From Nanobdellota archaeon (lineage in GTDB: Archaea > Nanobdellota > Nanobdellia > SCGC-AAA011-G17 > VGLX01): a stretch of 8,115 bases of DNA. Positions within the stretch are counted from its first letter, which is position 1; each line of letters begins with the position of its first letter. The stretch lies in contig JAHIPG010000155.1 of NCBI GenBank assembly GCA_018894775.1, forward strand, positions 1 through 8,115, read 5' to 3'. The translations under genes were made by a program, and so were the position numbers. Below, one piece after another: positions 6,001 through 8,115 of this stretch. The notes under the pieces are model-generated. The model was not told the DNA's origin. It did not search any database and worked only from the letters and a program-made list of their open reading frames with translations.

Positions 6001-7765
6001 AAACTCTACCTGCTACGGCGATACGCAATGCATTGAAGGAGCACTTGATTATTATTGCAACAGCGGAGGATGGGACGACCCTGATGCAAGCTCAGCAGCA
6101 TGCGGCGCGTGCTCTGACATCTGGTATGATTACACAACTGGAGGCAGCGAAGTAAGCTGCTGCGGTGATGATGGTGCCAGTGATAACTTCTATTACATAA
6201 ATACCTCTGGAAATCCTAATGTATGCGAAAACTGCGTCAGCGGGGCACACTCAGCAGATAATTGCTACCAAAACCAAGTATGCGCAGTGTCAGGCAAACA
6301 ACTAACCCAAAATACTGATACAGCCTGCGATGGAACAGCAGCTGACTGCTACTGCTACTGGAACGAAGAATGCGGTGTTGCAGGATATACCTCGCCTAGC
6401 TCAGAAATAATGCCAGCAGCAGGAACCTGCAATTTAGGATCATTCGCTGATGGAATCAATGCTAACTGTTTCATAGATGGAGGAGCAAGCAATGGGACAT
6501 GCTATTACTCAGGCTCAGACCCTTGCACCAGCTCAGGCACATCCTACTCCACATCCCAAGCATGCGCAGATGAAGGTAATATAAGTGCTGACGGATTCTA
6601 CTGTTATTATGATGAAGGCTGTACAACTACAGGACCTAACACTGGCTGCACCCAAGGGGAGAAGAAGCCTGCATGTGATGCAGGTAATATGAGCGAAGCT
6701 GGTGCTAATTGCGAGCAGTGGAACTCGCAAAGTGGAAACATAGATGTCTGCTCTTACGAGTCAGGCAGTGCCTGCAAAGAGGATGATGATGGCTGGGATT
6801 ACACTAATGACACAACTATACACACTACTACATGCACTACCTGCGATTCTGATTATCAGTTAAATTCTAGTGTTGATGAGTGCTATTATTCTATAACCTG
6901 CACTACCGGCGGATGGAGCGGTTCAAACCATAGCTGTTATGATTGGTGCTGGGCAAGTACTGGAACTGACGGTAACTGTTTCGGAGCAAAGACGCTTATA
7001 AACAGGACAGAACCTGCAAATGCAACAACATGCTATCACTCAAAAGTATGTGATTCGGATGGTTGTGGGCATACACCATCAACTATGAGAGAAGACTACT
7101 GTGACCAGTGTGGGCCAACAGGACTTTATACAAGCACAGATTATTGTCCACTAACAAATGCCTCATGCATGTCAAGTTGTGTAAATCAAGGAGACATATG
7201 GTATCCTAGAATTGGTGTAGACAATACCACTAGATGTTCAAATACTAACATTACCTGCCTGTGGAATAAAGATACTTTAACTTTAGGTGACATATGGGAC
7301 GGGACAGCAGCTGCATACTGTGATAATACAGAGTGCAATCTTGACTGTATAGGTATAGGAAACACTTTGGGAGTATGCAATGGGGGAACCTGTAAATGCA
7401 CAGAGATAGAATGTGATAATGGATGTATGTATATAAGGAACTCAACTAACAGCAATATTACAATCTTTACCTATACTGGAAACATGATCATAACAGGAGG
7501 GCTGCTACAAAGCATAGGAACACCAGACGGATCAGACTTTGTAATAAAAGACAGTTCTGGTACTAACAAGGCATGGATAAATGATGTGAATGGAAGCCTG
7601 GGCATTGCAGGGAGTGTCTACGAAAACATGTCAGCATACTGCACGCCTTCAGGTGATGCATTTACCATAAAAGATAATTCAGGAAACTGTGTTGCCTACA
7701 TAAATTCCACAGGAGACTTGTGGTTGAGAGGTAACTTAACACAAAATGCTACTATTAATACATAA
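3017..7765 (+). CDS. Giant Cys-rich CCGDD-repeat surface protein with multi-helix membrane N-terminus
   Basis: From ATG 3017 this is 1582 residues. A TTG at 2993 would add eight, but neither start has a clear ribosome binding site. ATG is chosen because it overlaps the preceding stop by 10 bp, which suggests coupled translation. Hydrophobic helices lie at about 10-26, 39-57, 167-182, 239-274 (one or two) and 354-370, separated by Lys/Arg-rich helical stretches. From about residue 375 the protein changes abruptly: roughly 1200 residues with about 115 Cys, many Asp, Gly, Thr and sequons, and few Lys. CCGDD occurs at residues 491, 624, 747, 835, 956 and 1048, each starting a module with later CC, DC(V/I) and YC motifs and sometimes DxDxDG or WYDCD. 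The Cys-rich part ends near 1468. Two beta-rich repeats close the protein, with no C-terminal anchor. It is presumably a disulfide-bonded extracellular fibre or adhesin; no enzyme motif was seen. Confidence 0.85.
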   Translation: MELKRAIRKENILIYIILIASYFIELPKLEFFIYNHFKYSLISLTILLSVIVTIYFLRKPIGTLWNKSIILLDLLWNKSIILLRRSYAYSKKIMVHCWITFEEFMLRYMIATEEILIRYSKLLWKKIVIIIKDIFDLKEALPKKEDLNKSLDLIHSRVKKKYFKYKLLGVVLANISIVIFLGKSLKGEANSINIPNYLEIKFLFYKFLVHGKYELLGLMQEIQNYILSISNHIASGLNYFIPIINYTLSLLNYVTLQNSLIIASITLLVYGFSLKSLRTRVKILLFKLGKSACIELIRAYNFASGIFSKKSEILQKNFNDITEKSIWQQIKEESILIRREVKEEIYTKESKKRLLIMAIISLLMVFVISGNLNQQDSLWTSFVAATAGELCDGAEDVLAGTYRRCDNSETCCLDGTCYTVATPLARCYNSTGGATYDYDQNETACSADWWCTNSTGVTACENEGSVEKTGWTWFWGLAATVAYEATTTGSCCGDDTGTAEYDKTCNVAADDMINFTCLADKACCTADDKCVDPKVYDILISPLTTYCYTHAAAHNVSGAAADDHFAYCENNIWYDCDRDPNLCSYCDNPATWPRQGIDGGDNSWVAAGESGAFAEFDNGTAEGCCGDDRNEYYQSRVAYPGQTGGIVATDSTDDACCDNALDCIYDKTCNTTGNGYDIDGNSRRDAHCYNNGSAAQWINSDMNITYCLDGSAWNIGGEVDIETDYIQTQGSSPDYCVNEATPSQACCCGDDIGEHPINCTNSSANGDCGGDTQACCNAATKCVDASGNCQTASSCSAFPTLKSYCNAGTWEDPDEEEGYCTAAGCLYNWTTTASCCGDDTDENWYYYYDQAGSDVCNDVTDEGCLGVNDNVSDDACCTNTTYCVSGATCYAPGIDSLIDIDSDGVAGAYCSISGTHLWYDCDFRQASCEDGCGLPWMKGGESGAFGEYDTGISDECCGDDADEFKINKSCKGATCLSDDDQNSCCNATTDCVWTANSTCYGDTQCIEGALDYYCNSGGWDDPDASSAACGACSDIWYDYTTGGSEVSCCGDDGASDNFYYINTSGNPNVCENCVSGAHSADNCYQNQVCAVSGKQLTQNTDTACDGTAADCYCYWNEECGVAGYTSPSSEIMPAAGTCNLGSFADGINANCFIDGGASNGTCYYSGSDPCTSSGTSYSTSQACADEGNISADGFYCYYDEGCTTTGPNTGCTQGEKKPACDAGNMSEAGANCEQWNSQSGNIDVCSYESGSACKEDDDGWDYTNDTTIHTTTCTTCDSDYQLNSSVDECYYSITCTTGGWSGSNHSCYDWCWASTGTDGNCFGAKTLINRTEPANATTCYHSKVCDSDGCGHTPSTMREDYCDQCGPTGLYTSTDYCPLTNASCMSSCVNQGDIWYPRIGVDNTTRCSNTNITCLWNKDTLTLGDIWDGTAAAYCDNTECNLDCIGIGNTLGVCNGGTCKCTEIECDNGCMYIRNSTNSNITIFTYTGNMIITGGLLQSIGTPDGSDFVIKDSSGTNKAWINDVNGSLGIAGSVYENMSAYCTPSGDAFTIKDNSGNCVAYINSTGDLWLRGNLTQNATINT
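3205..3262 (+). repeat. 33-bp in-frame tandem duplication (LWNKSIILL twice)
   Basis: A 25-bp stretch at 3205-3229 is repeated exactly at 3238-3262, offset 33 bp. It encodes LWNKSIILLDL followed by LWNKSIILLRR, at residues 64-74 and 75-85 of the giant protein. Eleven residues make about three helical turns, so the duplication extends an amphipathic helix without changing its face. The identity suggests a recent event. Confidence 0.9.
4487..6172 (+). repeat. Six CCGDD modules in the giant ectodomain
   Basis: CCGDD codons lie at 4487, 4886, 5255, 5519, 5882 and 6158, giving module lengths of 133, 123, 88, 121 and 92 residues. Modules 1 and 4 are the long type, with YC, then WYDCD, then a GESGAF(A/G)E(F/Y)D segment before the next CCGDD. 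Modules 3 and 5 are the short type, with CCNA(A/T)T, YCN, then a G(T/G)W(E/D)DPD phrase. Module 2 is long but lacks WYDCD and GESGAF. Most DNA has diverged, so the array is older than the 33-bp and 69-bp duplications. Confidence 0.85.
4837..5852 (+). repeat. Two exact 20-bp copies, 996 bp apart, inside the CCGDD array
   Basis: aggggaaagcggagcattcg occurs at 4837-4856 and 5833-5852 in the same reading frame and encodes the GESGAF segment. It precedes CCGDD modules 2 and 5. The exact identity exceeds that of the flanking sequence, so it could mark gene conversion or a recombination point between modules. Confidence 0.8.
7517..7747 (+). repeat. Two C-terminal beta-rich repeats of about 37 residues
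   Basis: Copy 1 (7517-7627) and copy 2 (7640-7747) share the pattern TP.G..F.IKD.SG...A.IN..G.L...G. This module is familiar at the ends of large DPANN surface proteins and is probably a short beta-solenoid or beta-roll used in assembly or trimer formation; that role is inference. Copy 2 has two Cys that copy 1 lacks. Confidence 0.7.
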
Positions 7766-7774
7766 AAAGAGGAT
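7762..7774 (+). promoter_or_regulatory. Ribosome binding site for the small gene at 7782
   Basis: ATAAAAAGAGGAT ends 7 bases before ATG 7782 and is identical to the 13 nt before the TTG at 552. It overlaps the stop codon of the giant gene, so the small gene could be read from the same transcript. It is the main reason to prefer ATG 7782 over the upstream TTG 7746, which lies inside the preceding gene. Confidence 0.55.
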
Positions 7775-7781
7775 AAAGAAT

Positions 7782-7952
7782 ATGAAAAACAACCCAAAAA
7801 GAAGGTGTAAAAGAGAAACAGAACACAAGAAGGTAAGTTACTTCTTACAAAAACTGTGGGTTGTTATACTAGCTCTAATGCTCGACCTAGCGAGAGTTTC
7901 TAAATCCTATAACTCAAATAATTTACAATCAAAAAAAGGTGATGCCAAATGA
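7782..7952 (+). CDS. Small hypothetical basic protein with one hydrophobic segment
   Basis: This 56-residue ORF starts at ATG with GAGGAT 7 bases upstream. The first 18 residues are strongly basic (KNNPKRRCKRETEHKK). A hydrophobic stretch follows (YFLQKLWVVILALMLDLA), long enough for one membrane helix, and the tail is polar. The family is not recognised. It lies 16 bp after the giant surface gene and its TGA overlaps the ATG of the AlbA_2 gene (ATGA), which favours a real, coupled gene. The ribosome binding site of the next gene is inside its last codons. It could be a small membrane protein or a translation-coupling leader for the AlbA_2 gene. Alternatively, the region may simply be a spacer and the ORF chance. 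Confidence 0.5.
   Translation: MKNNPKRRCKRETEHKKVSYFLQKLWVVILALMLDLARVSKSYNSNNLQSKKGDAK
7937..7943 (+). promoter_or_regulatory. Strong Shine-Dalgarno for the AlbA_2 gene
   Basis: AGGTGAT is a 7-base match to the complement of the archaeal 16S 3' tail and ends 5 bases before ATG 7949. It fixes that start over the in-frame ATG at 7953's neighbourhood, which is in another frame, and is much stronger than the GAGGAT sites used by the other genes here. Confidence 0.8.
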
Positions 7953-8115
7953 ATGAAAAAGAACTAAACTTCATCCTACAAGAAGGAGAAGGACTAAAAA
8001 TAGAGTTCAAAGAATCTTTTGACAAATCATTAGCTAAAGAATTAGTAGCTTTTGCCAACTCTGCAGGTGGAAGAGTATTCTTAGGAATAGGTGATACAGG
8101 AGAAATAAAAGGTAT
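7949..8115 (+). CDS. Schlafen AlbA_2-domain protein, N-terminal part (3' end outside window)
   Basis: The visible 55 residues begin MNEKELNFILQEGEGLKIEFKES and continue with LAKELVAFANSAGGRVFLGIGDTGEIKG. The E-x-x-x-x-EFKES start, the AFAN.AGG.(V/I)..G core and the following GD.G.I.G are the signature of the Schlafen AlbA_2 domain (PF04326, formerly AAA_4). Proteins with this domain are often annotated as RecG-like helicase-related or transcriptional regulators, usually with a C-terminal winged helix; some relatives act in RNA cleavage or defence. Only the N-terminal domain can be seen, so the architecture is unknown. The ATG overlaps the stop of the small gene (ATGA), and the ribosome binding site is near perfect. 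A cytoplasmic role is expected, probably unrelated to the surface proteins upstream. Confidence 0.88.
   Translation, partial: MNEKELNFILQEGEGLKIEFKESFDKSLAKELVAFANSAGGRVFLGIGDTGEIKG

Noticed and set aside
4487..6172. CRISPR array or noncoding repeat array
   Set aside because: The repeats are in-frame protein modules with unequal spacing and poor DNA identity; no short identical repeats with regular spacers are present.
4140..7430. Metallothionein- or ferredoxin-like metal protein
   Set aside because: Cys are spread over about 1100 residues with many sequons, Asp and aromatic residues, and the region lies past membrane helices. Extracellular disulfides fit better, and no CxxCxxC cluster pattern dominates.
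7746..7781. TTG at 7746 as the start of the small gene
   Set aside because: It lies within the end of the giant gene without a ribosome binding site, whereas ATG 7782 has GAGGAT at a proper distance.

Overview
The window is an AT-rich, gene-dense stretch with all genes on the + strand. It most likely comes from an archaeon of the DPANN type, Woesearchaeota/Pacearchaeota-like. This assignment is inference. It rests on the style of the surface proteins: N-terminally anchored, Cys-rich ectodomains with N-x-S/T sequons, a carboxyl-terminal 'DFxIKDxxG...AxI...GxLxxxG' module, and a 'YWL...D.N.NG..D...WI.PHLS.QT' module. TTG start codons, TATA-like boxes and a Shine-Dalgarno matching the archaeal 16S tail agree with it. 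No rRNA or tRNA is present to settle it.

Layout. (i) 1-410: the 3' end of a membrane protein, probably a GT39/PMT-like glycosyltransferase, with its start outside the window. (ii) 411-551: an intergenic region with a candidate archaeal promoter, small symmetric repeats and a ribosome binding site. (iii) 552-3026: an 824-residue single-pass surface protein with a cytoplasmic helical domain, a transmembrane helix, an Ig/PKD-like domain, a Glu/Pro/Thr-rich repetitive stalk full of sequons, and a C-terminal ectodomain. (iv) 3017-7765: a giant protein of about 1582 residues. It has a multi-helix membrane/cytoplasmic N-terminus and roughly 1200 residues of extremely Cys-rich ectodomain with six CCGDD modules, ending in two copies of a short beta-rich repeat. 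(v) 7782-7952: a small lysine-rich ORF with a single hydrophobic segment. (vi) 7949 to the window end: the start of a Schlafen AlbA_2-domain protein.

The two large proteins overlap by 10 bp and are probably translated together. They look like partners in a cell-surface structure: both are anchored at the N-terminus and carry calcium-loop-like and glycosylation motifs, and the second is probably cross-linked by many disulfides. A glycosyltransferase gene just upstream fits a cell-surface neighbourhood. The small ORF and the AlbA_2 gene form a second, ATGA-coupled pair with a different presumed role. The most notable item is the CCGDD protein, whose ectodomain has no function I can name.
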